Origin: a virus
Length of the DNA stretch: 64,000 bases
IMG/VR virus record: IMGVR_UViG_3300022752_000002
Span: 1-64,000 of that record
Strand: one strand, 5' to 3'
The notes under the pieces are model-generated. The model was not told the DNA's origin. It saw only the letters and a program-made list of their open reading frames with translations, and did not search any database. This document shows, in pieces, positions 1 through 9,935 of the stretch; the first letter of the stretch is position 1, and each line of letters opens with the position of its first letter. The translations under genes were made by a program, and so were the position numbers.

Positions 1-3000
1 TCATAAACGCCGGCGATACAATTGTCTTTCCGTCCTCTGTTTGCTGAAAGAGCTTCGTCCCTCCGACTTTCCCCTTGGTCTCAACATCGGTGAGGGGAGC
101 CCCAATTGAGAATTTGGCCACGGCTAAAGCGGCCTGCTGGATGCCCATTTCACCCTTGCTCATGGGCTCGGCCGGGAGTTGGCCAATCTCCTGCTGGAGA
201 TTGAAGCGGAGGCCTGCATCAGCCTGCATGGCTTGAATCAGGTTGTATCGTTGCAAGAGAAGGTCGTTGCGCTTTAGTCGAAGAATCTTGCCCTGCGTCG
301 GGTCTGTTTCCTGACCAATAGATGAGTTCAGTCTGGATAGGTCTGCGTCAATCTTTTGACCAACCATAATTGCCCATTGAACCCCGGTTCCGCGAAGCTC
401 GTTTTGAATTGAGAACGGCTCTTTGGCTGCCAAGCTAAATTGCTCGTTTTCGGCGGCTTGAGGTGGGCCGACAATGTCGGCGTATTGCCGCCACCCTCCG
501 GGGATTACATCTGCAGAAAGGTTCTGGTATTGGGAGGCCATCCTGTCGAGACCTTCGTTGTCTGAAAGCATTGAAGGAATGACAACGGTCTTTTTGTAAA
601 CCGAACCGCCGACACCTCCGATCACCGGCAGGGCAAATCCAACCAGAAAGCCCATCATGGCTTCATTGAATGCGCCCTCATTCCAAGGCCTGTTTGGATC
701 CCAATTTTCCAGCTTTTGGGCTAAGGCATTGAGAATCAACCTTTGCGATCCTTCCGCCCCAAACTCGGTTGCGCCGGCGAGGGGAGGGGCCATCCAGATG
801 GGAACTTTCTTTTCCCCTATCTGCATTGCGGTTCTCTTGAAGAATCCGCCAAGCTCCTTGGGTCCGACCAGCTTGGCCGCTCCCTTCAAAACGCCGGCGG
901 CCAGCTTCATTCCTATTGCATCGGAAACCGTATCGATGAATCCGCCAAGTCCGGCATACCTTAGGGCGGCAATATGGGCATCGTGCTCGTCCAGCCGCTG
1001 GGGCTCTTCCTTTAGCTTTCCGGCATTGAATTCCGCCAGCTTTGCCTGATATGTCTGCTCCTGATCCTCTCGGGCCTCCGTGTAGAGCCGACCGGCATTT
1101 GTGGCCATCCCAACCCCAATACCACCGCTCTTGAGGGCTATGTAGGGCAAGGCCGTCCAAGCATAATCTCCAACACCCTTCAAAAATCCACCCCAAGTCC
1201 CTGACTCAAACTGAGGGTCGACAGGCATTGTGGATTTGATCGAGCCTATGTTGCTTTTGGCCGCTTGGGCGGACTCGTCCATCCAGTCGGCAATGTACTC
1301 AACAAATGGCTTAGCCGCTTTGGTTTGGTAGATTTTGTCTAAAATCTTTTGTCCCGCCGCATCAATGGCGATTCTGGCTGTGCTTACGCCAAGATTCCCG
1401 TCCATGTTTGGAAGGACCCTCGAGATCCAGCCTGCGGGCCCCATCGCTTGAGATACATCATCCCCGCCAGAAGCCCTTGCCCTAAGGCCGTTGGCTGACA
1501 TTTGGAAAATTCCCGCCGCAGACTCCTGACTTGCCACAAGGGGAGCTCTCATAAATGAGGCAAGGGAATTCAGGAACCAGCCCTGTTTTTTATTGTCTTT
1601 CTTGTAGGAGTTATAGGCCTTTAGGATCTGGTCGGCGTCCCGCTGGTCTCCACCATTGGCAACATACTCCTGCGCAAGCTTGACCATTCCAGCATCGTCT
1701 CCGGTTGATGCAATTTGTCCGGCCTTGGCAGACAGGGATTGGAAGTTGGATTGTTTCTTTAGATACTCATCACGGATAGAGGACGCGGCCCGCTCGGACT
1801 CAGCCTTGGCAAAGTTGTTTGCCTCTTGGGTTATTTCAAAACTTTTTTTTTGTAAATTATCGTTGAGGGCTTTTTCGCCCTCCTGAACGCTTTTGAATGT
1901 CTGGTCGATTGACTCTGATGCCTTTAAGGCGGCCGGCTCAAGAGTTTTGTATTCCTCTCCAAGCCTTTCAATCGCCTTCCGCCTCCCTTCAAACCTTGAG
2001 TTAAATTCCGTTTTTTCCTGCGGGGTCATTTCCGACCATCTGGCCGTTGCATCCTCAAGCTCCTTGTTTGAAATCTCTACAAGCTGACGGATGGTTTGCT
2101 TCCTTGCCGCCGCCGGCAAGATCGTCTTTCTCGCGTCATCATAAGCCTGCTGGGCTTTGACCGACATCTTGGAGAGCTCTGCCGTTGCGCTTGCCTTTTC
2201 CTGATCAATCCTTTGCGAGGCCCTTAGGTCTGCCCCGGCAGTCCTGAAGTAGGCGGCGGTCTGCTGTTGCGGGACATTTGGCGTTGCCCCTTCAACCATC
2301 ATGGTTCCGCCACCGGTTGAAATGTCTTTTGCGGCACTTGCCATAAAGGCATCTTCTGGCGTCTCCCTGCCGAGGGTCTTATAGGTTTCAGTCAGGCTCC
2401 TAACGATGGGGTCGTCCGCCGGTCTGCGTCCTTCTGAAAGAGCCCTTTCCTTTGCCTGCCGGAGAAGATCGATGGCAACGCTTTGCTTGTGAATTTGCTG
2501 AAGGGCAATCTGTTGCCGCCTGATATCGTTTCTTTGCTGTCCAAGCTCCAGCCTTCGCTGGGCTGACTCTTCGGGTGTTAGTTGTTTGCCGTCAAAAATG
2601 ACTGGCTCTCCGGTGGTCTTTGAGGATGTCTCAAGGTCTCGAAGGTCATCCTCTTTTAGCTGAAGCTCTTGGGCCTGAGCCGCCAGCTCCGAGTTAAGCA
2701 AATCAAACGGCTTTTTGTTTTGCTCGGCCAGACCCTTTCTGGCGACATCACGAATACCCTGATCTTGGGCATTGGAAAACTGTTCATACCCGCCGAGATA
2801 TTTGTATCCCTTGCTGTCGGCTTGTCTTGGGTCTTCGTACTCCTCGTAAATTCCGTCTTTTGAGAATCTTGGATCTAGGGAATCGGACTGTTTCGCCACG
2901 ATTCTGGACATTGGCTTTGAGGTTCTTCCAGTAAGGTTCCCGTACTTGTCAGTGGATACTTTCTCGTCAACAAGCTCTCCAGTCGGCAATCGACGCTGGG

Positions 3001-3307
3001 CAGTAAACTCTCCCGGTGTTCTTTCAATTCTCTGTGCTCCCTGCTCATCAAGTGTAATCTTGGGCTGGATTCCCTCGGTTGGGTCTGTGTATGTGGTTAC
3101 GCCGGCGGCTTCAAAAACTTCTTTTTTCCCGCCCTCAAAAGCCTTTTGTGTCTGTTTTTCTTCCGAAACAAGATCCCTTTCATCTTTTTTTTGCTGACCG
3201 AGAAAAGACCTTAGCCCGGATGGAGATCCTCCGGCAACTGGGGTAGGGCCCTCAAAGGCTTCGCCCTTATTGCGTGGGCTTCCGCCCGTAATTGAATCAA
3301 GGCCCAT
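1..3307 (-). CDS. Giant virion protein, N-terminal part (3' end off the left edge)
   Basis: The frame opens at the ATG at 3307 and stays open for 1102 codons to the window edge, so the C-terminus is missing. Residues about 150-650 are rich in Q, K, E and A and look largely alpha-helical or coiled-coil. A glycine-rich hydrophobic stretch (around MMGFLVGFALPVIGGVGG) lies near residue 890. It follows the 434-aa gene and TerL on the same strand with one base between genes. That position, between terminase and portal, fits an internal or ejected virion protein. I infer that it is the front part of the same protein whose C-terminal part fills 53744-64000, because the two partial frames point at each other across the window ends. 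No catalytic motif was recognised in this part. Confidence 0.8.
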   Translation of the reverse strand, partial: MGLDSITGGSPRNKGEAFEGPTPVAGGSPSGLRSFLGQQKKDERDLVSEEKQTQKAFEGGKKEVFEAAGVTTYTDPTEGIQPKITLDEQGAQRIERTPGEFTAQRRLPTGELVDEKVSTDKYGNLTGRTSKPMSRIVAKQSDSLDPRFSKDGIYEEYEDPRQADSKGYKYLGGYEQFSNAQDQGIRDVARKGLAEQNKKPFDLLNSELAAQAQELQLKEDDLRDLETSSKTTGEPVIFDGKQLTPEESAQRRLELGQQRNDIRRQQIALQQIHKQSVAIDLLRQAKERALSEGRRPADDPIVRSLTETYKTLGRETPEDAFMASAAKDISTGGGTMMVEGATPNVPQQQTAAYFRTAGADLRASQRIDQEKASATAELSKMSVKAQQAYDDARKTILPAAARKQTIRQLVEISNKELEDATARWSEMTPQEKTEFNSRFEGRRKAIERLGEEYKTLEPAALKASESIDQTFKSVQEGEKALNDNLQKKSFEITQEANNFAKAESERAASSIRDEYLKKQSNFQSLSAKAGQIASTGDDAGMVKLAQEYVANGGDQRDADQILKAYNSYKKDNKKQGWFLNSLASFMRAPLVASQESAAGIFQMSANGLRARASGGDDVSQAMGPAGWISRVLPNMDGNLGVSTARIAIDAAGQKILDKIYQTKAAKPFVEYIADWMDESAQAAKSNIGSIKSTMPVDPQFESGTWGGFLKGVGDYAWTALPYIALKSGGIGVGMATNAGRLYTEAREDQEQTYQAKLAEFNAGKLKEEPQRLDEHDAHIAALRYAGLGGFIDTVSDAIGMKLAAGVLKGAAKLVGPKELGGFFKRTAMQIGEKKVPIWMAPPLAGATEFGAEGSQRLILNALAQKLENWDPNRPWNEGAFNEAMMGFLVGFALPVIGGVGGSVYKKTVVIPSMLSDNEGLDRMASQYQNLSADVIPGGWRQYADIVGPPQAAENEQFSLAAKEPFSIQNELRGTGVQWAIMVGQKIDADLSRLNSSIGQETDPTQGKILRLKRNDLLLQRYNLIQAMQADAGLRFNLQQEIGQLPAEPMSKGEMGIQQAALAVAKFSIGAPLTDVETKGKVGGTKLFQQTEDGKTIVSPAFM

Positions 3308-3308
3308 G

Positions 3309-4613
3309 TTAGATAGGGAGAGTCTTGCTGTTGGATCTGGCTATTTCCTTTTGCTTCTTCTTCATCTCATCGCCCTGCGGACCCATAAAAATCGGCTGGC
3401 CTTGACCCGAAGGAAGCAAATCATTCATGGTAAAATTTGTTTGCCCTGACTGAGTTGTTTGCATTCCTCTGGATTGATCTCCTGAATAGTTTGAGCCTGC
3501 AGAAAACTTGCCTGTGTCTGCATCAAGTTGTTGGCGGTTGCGCCCAGTCATTCCGTCCTTGTTTTCGGAAACCAAGGTTCCTCCCGGACCTGATCCACCT
3601 CCAAACGCATAATTCGCCCGCATATCCTCTGCGCTTGCCTTGTAGTTTTGCGGTGATGCCGAGAAGTTGTTGTACTGATTAAAGTTGGAGCCGACATTCC
3701 TGTTGAATGCATCGGCTTTGTTTTGATCTGCTGACGGAAGTCCGGCAAAGTACGTGCTGCCGTCCGGACGCTGCATTTGATTTCCAATCATTTCCTTGCC
3801 GCCCTTGGATGTGTAGGCCTGCCGGCTAACTACCCTGTCCCCTCCATAACGCGATCTGTCCTGAACCTCTCCAGTCCTTTGCGCGATTTCCGTGTCTCTT
3901 GCTTCTGTTTTGTACCCATCAAACCTTTTCGGCAATGTCTGGACTGCAATTCTTGGTCCTTTGGTTGATTCTACTGTTGGCGGTTTCCCATTCCCGGGTG
4001 AGGTTGGGGCCGCCGGTGATGTTGGGTCATTTATGGGCTTGGGGAGGGATTCGGATGGATTCGCGGCCGGAACCTCCTGAGTTCCAATGTTTTTCCCTTC
4101 CGTTTTTTGCTCCGAGCCCGACCCGTATGCCGACTCAGCTACTGTTTTTGCCTCTCCCGAGGCTCTCATGCCGGCTCCAGCATCGCGATAGCGCGTGCTT
4201 CGTTGGCCACCACCAATAAGCTCTTCTGATTGGCCATCAGCCAAAGAAGCTGTTTTTGATGTTCCTCTCATTCCGTCTCCCGGGAGCTGAATGCCGGCAG
4301 CTCTTGCGGAAGCGTAAGCTGGATCAAGCTTCATTCTTGCCACTGCGTTTGGCCCTCTTCCGTATGCCTCGTAAATACCCTTAAGCCTAGCCTCGGCCAT
4401 TTTTCCAATAAGAGTGTCACCCTCGGGAGTTGGATAAATTCCCGGACCGGAGTATCCAAAAGGCGACTGGCTTTCGCCGGATTCCATAACATCCATTTTT
4501 GACGGACCCTTAAACTCGGGATTTTCTAATTTGAGCAGCTTTTTCTCGGCCATAAGAAACAAGTTTCCATCTGCGCCCGCATCCGCAATTAATTGTCGCC
4601 CAACGCGACGCAC
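3309..4613 (-). CDS. Virion-associated protein of unknown function
   Basis: 434 aa if the GTG at 4613 is used; an internal ATG at 4553 (MAEKKLLK) is a plausible alternative, and neither has a clear Shine-Dalgarno. The protein is rich in Gly, Ser, Asn and Gln, has low-complexity central and C-terminal regions and no recognised domain. It starts 3 bases after the TerL stop and ends one base before the giant protein start, so it belongs to the late structural operon. A virion or internal head protein is inferred from position only. Confidence 0.7.
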   Translation of the reverse strand: MRRVGRQLIADAGADGNLFLMAEKKLLKLENPEFKGPSKMDVMESGESQSPFGYSGPGIYPTPEGDTLIGKMAEARLKGIYEAYGRGPNAVARMKLDPAYASARAAGIQLPGDGMRGTSKTASLADGQSEELIGGGQRSTRYRDAGAGMRASGEAKTVAESAYGSGSEQKTEGKNIGTQEVPAANPSESLPKPINDPTSPAAPTSPGNGKPPTVESTKGPRIAVQTLPKRFDGYKTEARDTEIAQRTGEVQDRSRYGGDRVVSRQAYTSKGGKEMIGNQMQRPDGSTYFAGLPSADQNKADAFNRNVGSNFNQYNNFSASPQNYKASAEDMRANYAFGGGSGPGGTLVSENKDGMTGRNRQQLDADTGKFSAGSNYSGDQSRGMQTTQSGQTNFTMNDLLPSGQGQPIFMGPQGDEMKKKQKEIARSNSKTLPI

Positions 4614-4616
4614 AGG

Positions 4617-6353
4617 TTAGCTAAAACTGCTGACGGCCGTCCTTCTTGATAAAAATATCTCTTTAAGATCCCTTGGCATTTCGCGGATTGCTTTTGGGGT
4701 TATGTATCTTGTTGCCCCCATAAGAGTTGCATTGCCAATTGCCAAGGCCAGCACGTCATCGTCGTGTTTGCCCGAGGATGCCTCAGGTCTTCCGCTTTCC
4801 GAAACAACAAAACTCCTTAGTTGGTCTAAAATGTTTTTGCACATTACAAAAATACCGCTGTCTTTTTCGTTATGATCTCTTATCTGTGAGGCGAGTTCCT
4901 CTATAATCATGCGCCTTGTTTTGTCGGTAGTTTGCCAGCCTAGGGCTTTTGATCTTTTTGATTCTCGAAGGTTAAATATTTCCCGCTGGTAAATGTTGGC
5001 TCCGTCTTCTTTTAGCAATTCAATTAAGGCGAGCCCGGGTCCGTTGACTTCAGGAACAATAAGGCATCCGCCGTAAAACATGGAGAGCCGCCCGACAAAG
5101 TCGGCTAGTACATCAATATCGACGCGGCACGGCGGCCTTACCCGGGCGACAACCCTTGGCTTTTGGTATGCCCCGGAGGCATCGTGGAAGCCGGCTTTCA
5201 TAACAAGAACAGAATGAGCATCCGGATCCCTTCCTGATGTTTGCGAACTTCCTGTCATGCAGTCAACGGACACGAGATAGCACCCGTTCTCTTGGGGCAT
5301 TTCCCAAAGCCAAACCCAAGATTCTTGCGGATCGGTTACCCTGAATATTGGGCGAGTCATCTGGCTTGGCACATCGATTACACCATAAGCAGGTTCCTTG
5401 AGGGCTTTCTCCTGAAAGGCAAGCCCATCAGAGTCAAACCTAGGCCTGCCGGATGTAAGGAAACAGGAGACTGGGTCTGATGGATACTCTTGGTCAAACT
5501 GCTTGCTGTCTCCTCCGCACTTTAGTTTTACAACAGACCTTCGCCAAGCAATCTGCTCGTCGTTCAATTCAAATTTTTCCTTTAAATCCTGTTCGCGGAA
5601 AGTAGGCGTAATATTGTCGGCGGGAGCTTTGTTCTCCTCAAAATCATGCCACGCGGCAAAAACGCGTATGTATCCGTTTCCGTAAATACCTTTTTTAAAG
5701 TCCTCAAAATCAACGGCAGACTGCCAAGTGTTATAGAAAGCGCCGCCAGCCCCATTTGGGGTAGACTCTTCAATGACAATCGTGTTTGGAGAGGAGGGGA
5801 CGCAATTGCGGATAGCCAAAAGAACTTTCTCGCCCGATCTTTCTCCTGATCTTCGGTAGTGGGCAACCTCTGAGCAAAGGAGGGCCTGCAGGGTCATAGA
5901 CCGGCCTGCGCCGGGGTCATTGGCTGTTTCCTTCACAAGCCGGCTTCCGTGGCTAAATTCTCCTCTACTTGATGCGTATGTATGACCCCAGTCCATGGCG
6001 TCATTTTCAATGTAACGGTTAACCATATTTAATAGGTTTTGCGACGTGTCTAGCTCGTCGCCAAGCAGGCAGGCGGTTGTATTTGGGTTAACGCGAAGGA
6101 AATGCGTAATAATGGCAGAGGTGATTGTGGATGAGCCCATCTGCCTAGGCTTCAGAACAACCAATCGAACCGGGTGCATATTCTTTTGCAGCCACTTTAC
6201 AATTTCGGAAACTCTTTTCTGAAGGTAATTTGCCCTTGGCGGAATGAGCTTTGCATCCTTATTAAGGATTTTGGTGCAGGTCTCCCACCAAGCCAAAAAA
6301 TCGCGCTTGGCAACAGCCTGAATTGCCTCGAGCGTCAGCTCTTTTTGCGCCAT
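4617..6353 (-). CDS. terL: Terminase large subunit (packaging ATPase and nuclease)
   Basis: 578 aa, the usual TerL length. The ATPase half shows a Walker A variant, KPRQMGSS, at residues 68-75, a Walker B-like segment ending in the acidic pair SEVAHY at about 161-166, and the coupling segment EESTPNG at about 195-201. The C-terminal RNase H-fold nuclease half shows SVDCMTG (D364), VPEVNG (E435) and KHDDDVLALA near residue 535, the expected acidic metal ligands. TerL docks on the portal and drives ATP-dependent packaging and cleavage of the DNA. Its start overlaps the end of the 39-aa gene at 6335-6454. No convincing TerS lies directly upstream; see 37710-38153 for a distant candidate. Confidence 0.95.
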   Translation of the reverse strand: MAQKELTLEAIQAVAKRDFLAWWETCTKILNKDAKLIPPRANYLQKRVSEIVKWLQKNMHPVRLVVLKPRQMGSSTITSAIITHFLRVNPNTTACLLGDELDTSQNLLNMVNRYIENDAMDWGHTYASSRGEFSHGSRLVKETANDPGAGRSMTLQALLCSEVAHYRRSGERSGEKVLLAIRNCVPSSPNTIVIEESTPNGAGGAFYNTWQSAVDFEDFKKGIYGNGYIRVFAAWHDFEENKAPADNITPTFREQDLKEKFELNDEQIAWRRSVVKLKCGGDSKQFDQEYPSDPVSCFLTSGRPRFDSDGLAFQEKALKEPAYGVIDVPSQMTRPIFRVTDPQESWVWLWEMPQENGCYLVSVDCMTGSSQTSGRDPDAHSVLVMKAGFHDASGAYQKPRVVARVRPPCRVDIDVLADFVGRLSMFYGGCLIVPEVNGPGLALIELLKEDGANIYQREIFNLRESKRSKALGWQTTDKTRRMIIEELASQIRDHNEKDSGIFVMCKNILDQLRSFVVSESGRPEASSGKHDDDVLALAIGNATLMGATRYITPKAIREMPRDLKEIFLSRRTAVSSFS

Positions 6354-6454
6354 TTTTTAGGGTCCACAGGCATTCCATAGGGGGCGGTTTTCCAAATTCC
6401 AAATTTGGACAGCCTGCGTTTTTCTGAAAGGCTTTTAGGTTTATTTTTTCTCAT
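6335..6454 (-). CDS. Small basic protein upstream of terminase
   Basis: A 39-aa frame (MRKNKPKSLSEKRRL at the start, WRKKS at the end) strongly enriched in Lys and Arg. It overlaps the end of the 64-aa gene upstream by 14 bases and the TerL start by 19 bases, and it fills what would otherwise be an 87-base gap. Tight overlaps and sensible composition support coding; there is no recognised family. A nucleic-acid-binding role is only a guess from charge. Confidence 0.45.
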   Translation of the reverse strand: MRKNKPKSLSEKRRLSKFGIWKTAPYGMPVDPKKWRKKS

Positions 6455-6635
6455 GCTTCCACCAGTCGGCGGAGTCAATCTTCCGCCGAAACCTTATCCT
6501 AATTGCGTCATGCACATCAGATAGCTCGGTTGTAAGAGCAAGCTTTGCCTCGCCGTTCTCCTCCCACAACCGCAAAAAACCCTCGTCCCACAAATACTGG
6601 AGGGCTTTTATGCAACAATCCTCTCGGTGGCTCAT
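6441..6635 (-). CDS. Small protein near terminase, unknown
   Basis: 64 aa, starting MSHREDCC, with a helix-rich body containing aromatic and acidic residues (WDEGFLRLWEENGE). It lies between the tail-fibre-like gene and TerL, 9 bases after the former's stop. The position would suit a small terminase subunit, but at 64 aa it is shorter than typical TerS and I see no helix-turn-helix, so I leave it unassigned. Confidence 0.6.
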   Translation of the reverse strand: MSHREDCCIKALQYLWDEGFLRLWEENGEAKLALTTELSDVHDAIRIRFRRKIDSADWWKHEKK

Positions 6636-6644
6636 GTCGGCACA

Positions 6645-8495
6645 TTAACCAATCAACAATTGAAGCCTATCCCCGGCAGTTCCAAAGACATTGATTTGCC
6701 CAGACGGGGCAAAATTTTCATTAAAAACAAGTCTTTCGTTTGCCTGCAGCCGATAGCCTGATGAAGTTGCGGTTGTTTGAAAATTTACATACATAACATT
6801 TGAAGATGCGTTTTTTAATTCAACATAATATTTTCTTCCCGTTATTGTAAAGGCGAGTTCGTTTGTATTTGTGGAGCCAATTGTGTAGGCAGAAAGAACT
6901 GGAACACCCTGAAATGGGTTTCTTTGGTCTAGTTTAATAACAAATAAATTTGCTAAATACTTCAACAAAGATATAACTGAAAAATTTCCAGCAAAACCTC
7001 CTGCATTCGCATCGCTTGTCGAGCCAAGCGTAGCATTGGAAACAGGTTGAGTAACGGAAGAGCCGTCAACTTTTATTGGGATTGAGTTTGCCCCGGTATT
7101 CGCAAGCGAGACTGGCTGGGTAACGCCGCTACCATCCACAAGTAGGCGACTGGATGTTACGGTAAGATTGGCTGGAACAAGCGAAGTAATCCTAGAAAGA
7201 AGACGCTTGAATAAAGCTATTAAACTCCCAGAAGAATCCGTGCTTGCGGTTCCTTCATTTAAGTCTCCCACGGATCTTGCTATGTGCATGTCGGATGGCA
7301 GCATGTTGGCGTTCAAGTTAATAGCAGTTATGAATGACCCTGACGTTGGGGTGACAGACACCGAGCCGCTGACTGGCTGAGTTACCCCAGAGCCATCAAC
7401 TGGCACCCTATTCCCGGCCGTAAGCGATGGGATTTTCCCAAGAAGTCTTTTAAACAAGGATATCAGCGAAAATGTCCCAGTATCGGTTGTGGCGGAGGCA
7501 TCAGCCTGTGCGCCCAAGTCCGTGTCAATATTGGCTAGGCTGGTATTGGCGGTTGTCTGATTGGCAGAGGTGGCCGCACCAGATGGAAGCGGTAGGGATG
7601 ATGCGCTTATCGGCTGAGTAACTCCCGACCCATCCACCAGCAGGCGACTGGATGTTACGGTAAGATTGGCTGGAACAAGCGAAGTAACCCGTGAGAGAAG
7701 CCGCTTGAACAATGAAATCAGCGAGAATGTTCCAGTATCAGATGATGCAGCCGATTCCGCCTTATTGCCCACCGCATTTTTTGTTTCAATAGCTATATTT
7801 ACAGAATAAGGGGGATTGTCATAATCCACCTCAGGTGCCCTGTAAACCTTGAAAGCTATGTCTTGGGTCGACAAAATTCCTTCTGCACTTACATTTCCTT
7901 GTTCATTTACCTTTTCAATAATAATTCGTGTCGTTCTCGGCGGTAAAAACAAGGGCGCGAATTGTTCTTTCAACAAAAATGCGGGTGTGGTTCCATCTGC
8001 CAGTTTTGCAGAAATCGTACTAAGGACACTCCAGCCTCCGCTAATCTTTAAGCGCACCAACCCAGATAATGACCCAAATGGAATGTATGGGATAACGACA
8101 ATAGCCCCGACTAGGTTTTCAGGGTCATCTGCAAGATTAAAGTGCGCTAATGTAGTAATTTGCGAATTGCCTAAGTCATTTGCTGTGGCTATTACTTCAG
8201 TTAAATATTTTAAACTCCCTGTCTGGGCGGAAAGCTGGTCATCGTAATAAATGGTTAACTTGTCGGAATCGGAATGCCCCGCGGTGCTGACATCGGTAAG
8301 AATAATCGTGGTGTTATTTACATTTTGGCTCTCTGTGACTACCGCACGATTGGTGGGTGAGGCAAAATTGTAGTAAATCACTCCACGGGTTGCGTTGGTT
8401 ATAAGGAGCAGCTGGTTTTGGGCTATTCTTAGCCCAAACAGCGTTATCGTCTTGGTGGATGCTTGGAATGTGTAGTTTGCGTGTATTTGTTTCAT
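6645..8495 (-). CDS. Tail fibre or host-recognition protein with internal repeats
   Basis: 616 aa. The N-terminal 210 residues are beta-rich (MKQIHANYTFQASTKTITLF at the start). Residues about 230-520 carry three copies of a module with the order SLISLFKRLL, then a short linker, then VDGSGVTQPVS; two copies also share the intervening NLTVTSSRLL, and a degenerate fourth copy follows. The C-terminal 100 residues form a separate beta-rich domain ending LQLLIG. Repeated short modules and a beta-rich end are typical of trimeric fibre shafts. It is translated directly after the 343-aa fibre-like gene (4-base gap), so the two probably act in the same structure. Family assignment is by architecture, not a specific homologue. 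Confidence 0.75.
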   Translation of the reverse strand: MKQIHANYTFQASTKTITLFGLRIAQNQLLLITNATRGVIYYNFASPTNRAVVTESQNVNNTTIILTDVSTAGHSDSDKLTIYYDDQLSAQTGSLKYLTEVIATANDLGNSQITTLAHFNLADDPENLVGAIVVIPYIPFGSLSGLVRLKISGGWSVLSTISAKLADGTTPAFLLKEQFAPLFLPPRTTRIIIEKVNEQGNVSAEGILSTQDIAFKVYRAPEVDYDNPPYSVNIAIETKNAVGNKAESAASSDTGTFSLISLFKRLLSRVTSLVPANLTVTSSRLLVDGSGVTQPISASSLPLPSGAATSANQTTANTSLANIDTDLGAQADASATTDTGTFSLISLFKRLLGKIPSLTAGNRVPVDGSGVTQPVSGSVSVTPTSGSFITAINLNANMLPSDMHIARSVGDLNEGTASTDSSGSLIALFKRLLSRITSLVPANLTVTSSRLLVDGSGVTQPVSLANTGANSIPIKVDGSSVTQPVSNATLGSTSDANAGGFAGNFSVISLLKYLANLFVIKLDQRNPFQGVPVLSAYTIGSTNTNELAFTITGRKYYVELKNASSNVMYVNFQTTATSSGYRLQANERLVFNENFAPSGQINVFGTAGDRLQLLIG

Positions 8496-8499
8496 GATT

Positions 8500-9531
8500 T
8501 TATCCTAGTGCGATTGCAAATGCGATGGCCTCCGATTCCAGAGCGTTGGCGTCGGGAAGTTGGCTCAAGGCAATTTTCCCGTCCGCGCCTAGCCCAGCGT
8601 AGCCGTTGGCGGCGTTTTTGCTTGATGTTAGCTCGTAGCTCCCGGCCGGCTGTGCGCCGATGTCAGAGGGGGCCAAGGCATCCGCCCCTCCGGTTGCATG
8701 AGAAGATTTGTGTGCAGTTGGAGTTCTGTTATCGGAAAGTCTTGCGTCATTGCTTGCGCAAGCCCCAACATCCGAAGCAGTAAGCGTGACTGCACCAGTT
8801 TTTGTGTTTATTGATGTTACTTCGCTGGGGCTAATTTCAATGTAAGCAGAACCAGACCAGCGGAATGTTTTATTTGTCGCAATGGACACATAAATTTTTC
8901 CAGCCTCGCCAGTTGCCGGGAAAGCTGAGTTATTTGCATACTCCAACACATCATCGACAAAACTTGGAAGTTGGTCAGACGGGACTTTCCCGCTCACCAA
9001 AGTTGCGTAGGTTCCTGATGCTTGCTTTCCATCCAAGGCCGACTGAAGGTTTGTTACGTCTGATATTGCGTGAGAATGAGCAGTCGGAGTTCGTGCGTCT
9101 GAAAGTCTGGGATCGCTCGTAACGACTGCTGTTCCGGTGATTGCTGAGGGAGAGATGCCACTTGCGGGAGCGTAGTTACCAGAGGGTTGCTTTCCGTCTA
9201 AAGCATTCTGCAAGTTTGTTACATCAGAAATAGGATGGCTGTGTGCCGTTGGGTTCCGCGAGTCTGAAAGTCTTGAATCATTTGTGTAAACAAGATTTGC
9301 CGTGTTGCTAATGCCATGGGGATTTGTCAGGGCATTGTGGGCAGATACGGCGGCCGCAACCTCGGCATCGAGCGAGGCTTGGTCGGGAAGGTTTGCTACG
9401 GGTACTTTTGCGTTTGCGTCTAGTGGTGCGTAGCCGTTTGCCAGCCCTTTGTTAATCTTGTCTTCTTTTAGGGAAATCAAGCCCTCGCCTATTGGATCAA
9501 GGCTTTCCCCTGCGTAGGGAATCGACGCCAT
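8500..9531 (-). CDS. Tail fibre-like repeat protein
   Basis: 343 aa built from short phage-fibre repeats. DVTNLQxALDGKQ occurs twice (around residues 105 and 160). The DSRLSDxRxPTAHSH motif occurs with variants three to four times, and HATGGADAL-x-PSDIGAQ once near residue 285. The N-terminus (SIPYAGESLDP) may be the virion attachment part; residues 310-335 (GYAGLGADGKIALSQLPDA) repeat the N-terminal GYAPLDANAKVPVANLPDQ pattern. Such repeats are common in fibre proteins of marine and freshwater podoviruses. Fifth gene upstream of TerL in the same operon. Confidence 0.8.
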   Translation of the reverse strand: MASIPYAGESLDPIGEGLISLKEDKINKGLANGYAPLDANAKVPVANLPDQASLDAEVAAAVSAHNALTNPHGISNTANLVYTNDSRLSDSRNPTAHSHPISDVTNLQNALDGKQPSGNYAPASGISPSAITGTAVVTSDPRLSDARTPTAHSHAISDVTNLQSALDGKQASGTYATLVSGKVPSDQLPSFVDDVLEYANNSAFPATGEAGKIYVSIATNKTFRWSGSAYIEISPSEVTSINTKTGAVTLTASDVGACASNDARLSDNRTPTAHKSSHATGGADALAPSDIGAQPAGSYELTSSKNAANGYAGLGADGKIALSQLPDANALESEAIAFAIALG

Positions 9532-9533
9532 AA

Positions 9534-9935
9534 CTATTCCTCGTAAGCCTTGCGCGGGCTAATTTTGGGTGGCTTGTCAGCCATTTTTGGCTTTTTGCGG
9601 TATTCGATTGCTTGCTCTGTGTCCTTGCGATCCTTGTAGGCTTTTCTTACTGCCGCCCCTGCGGCTGCAGTTGCTCCGGCAACAACGCCTGCCCGAAGGG
9701 CTGGGCCAATAGACTTGTCGTTGTCGCTGACATTTCGAATGGAGTTTTTAAGGCCGCTGGAAAAACTTTCTTTGTATTCCGATTCCAAATTTCTCAGGTT
9801 TGACCTTAAATCCCTTTCCCAGTGCTGTCCGCCAGATGGCCCTCTGTATGAGTCGGCCATTCCGCCGCCACCCATGGATGTTTTCTGGGGAAGGTTTTCC
9901 ATCATATCTCCCTTGCTGAATACTTTATTTGGCAT
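9534..9935 (-). CDS. Unknown protein with Ala/Gly hydrophobic segment
   Basis: 133 aa. The N-terminal 40 residues are Gly/Met-rich, residues 40-75 are helical and charged, and residues 84-97 (LRAGVVAGATAAAGAA) form a short Ala/Gly-rich hydrophobic helix that could be a weak membrane segment. The C-terminus is Lys/Pro-rich. It overlaps the 95-aa gene upstream by 11 bases and ends 2 bases before the fibre gene, so it is likely a late gene; function unknown. Confidence 0.6.
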   Translation of the reverse strand: MPNKVFSKGDMMENLPQKTSMGGGGMADSYRGPSGGQHWERDLRSNLRNLESEYKESFSSGLKNSIRNVSDNDKSIGPALRAGVVAGATAAAGAAVRKAYKDRKDTEQAIEYRKKPKMADKPPKISPRKAYEE

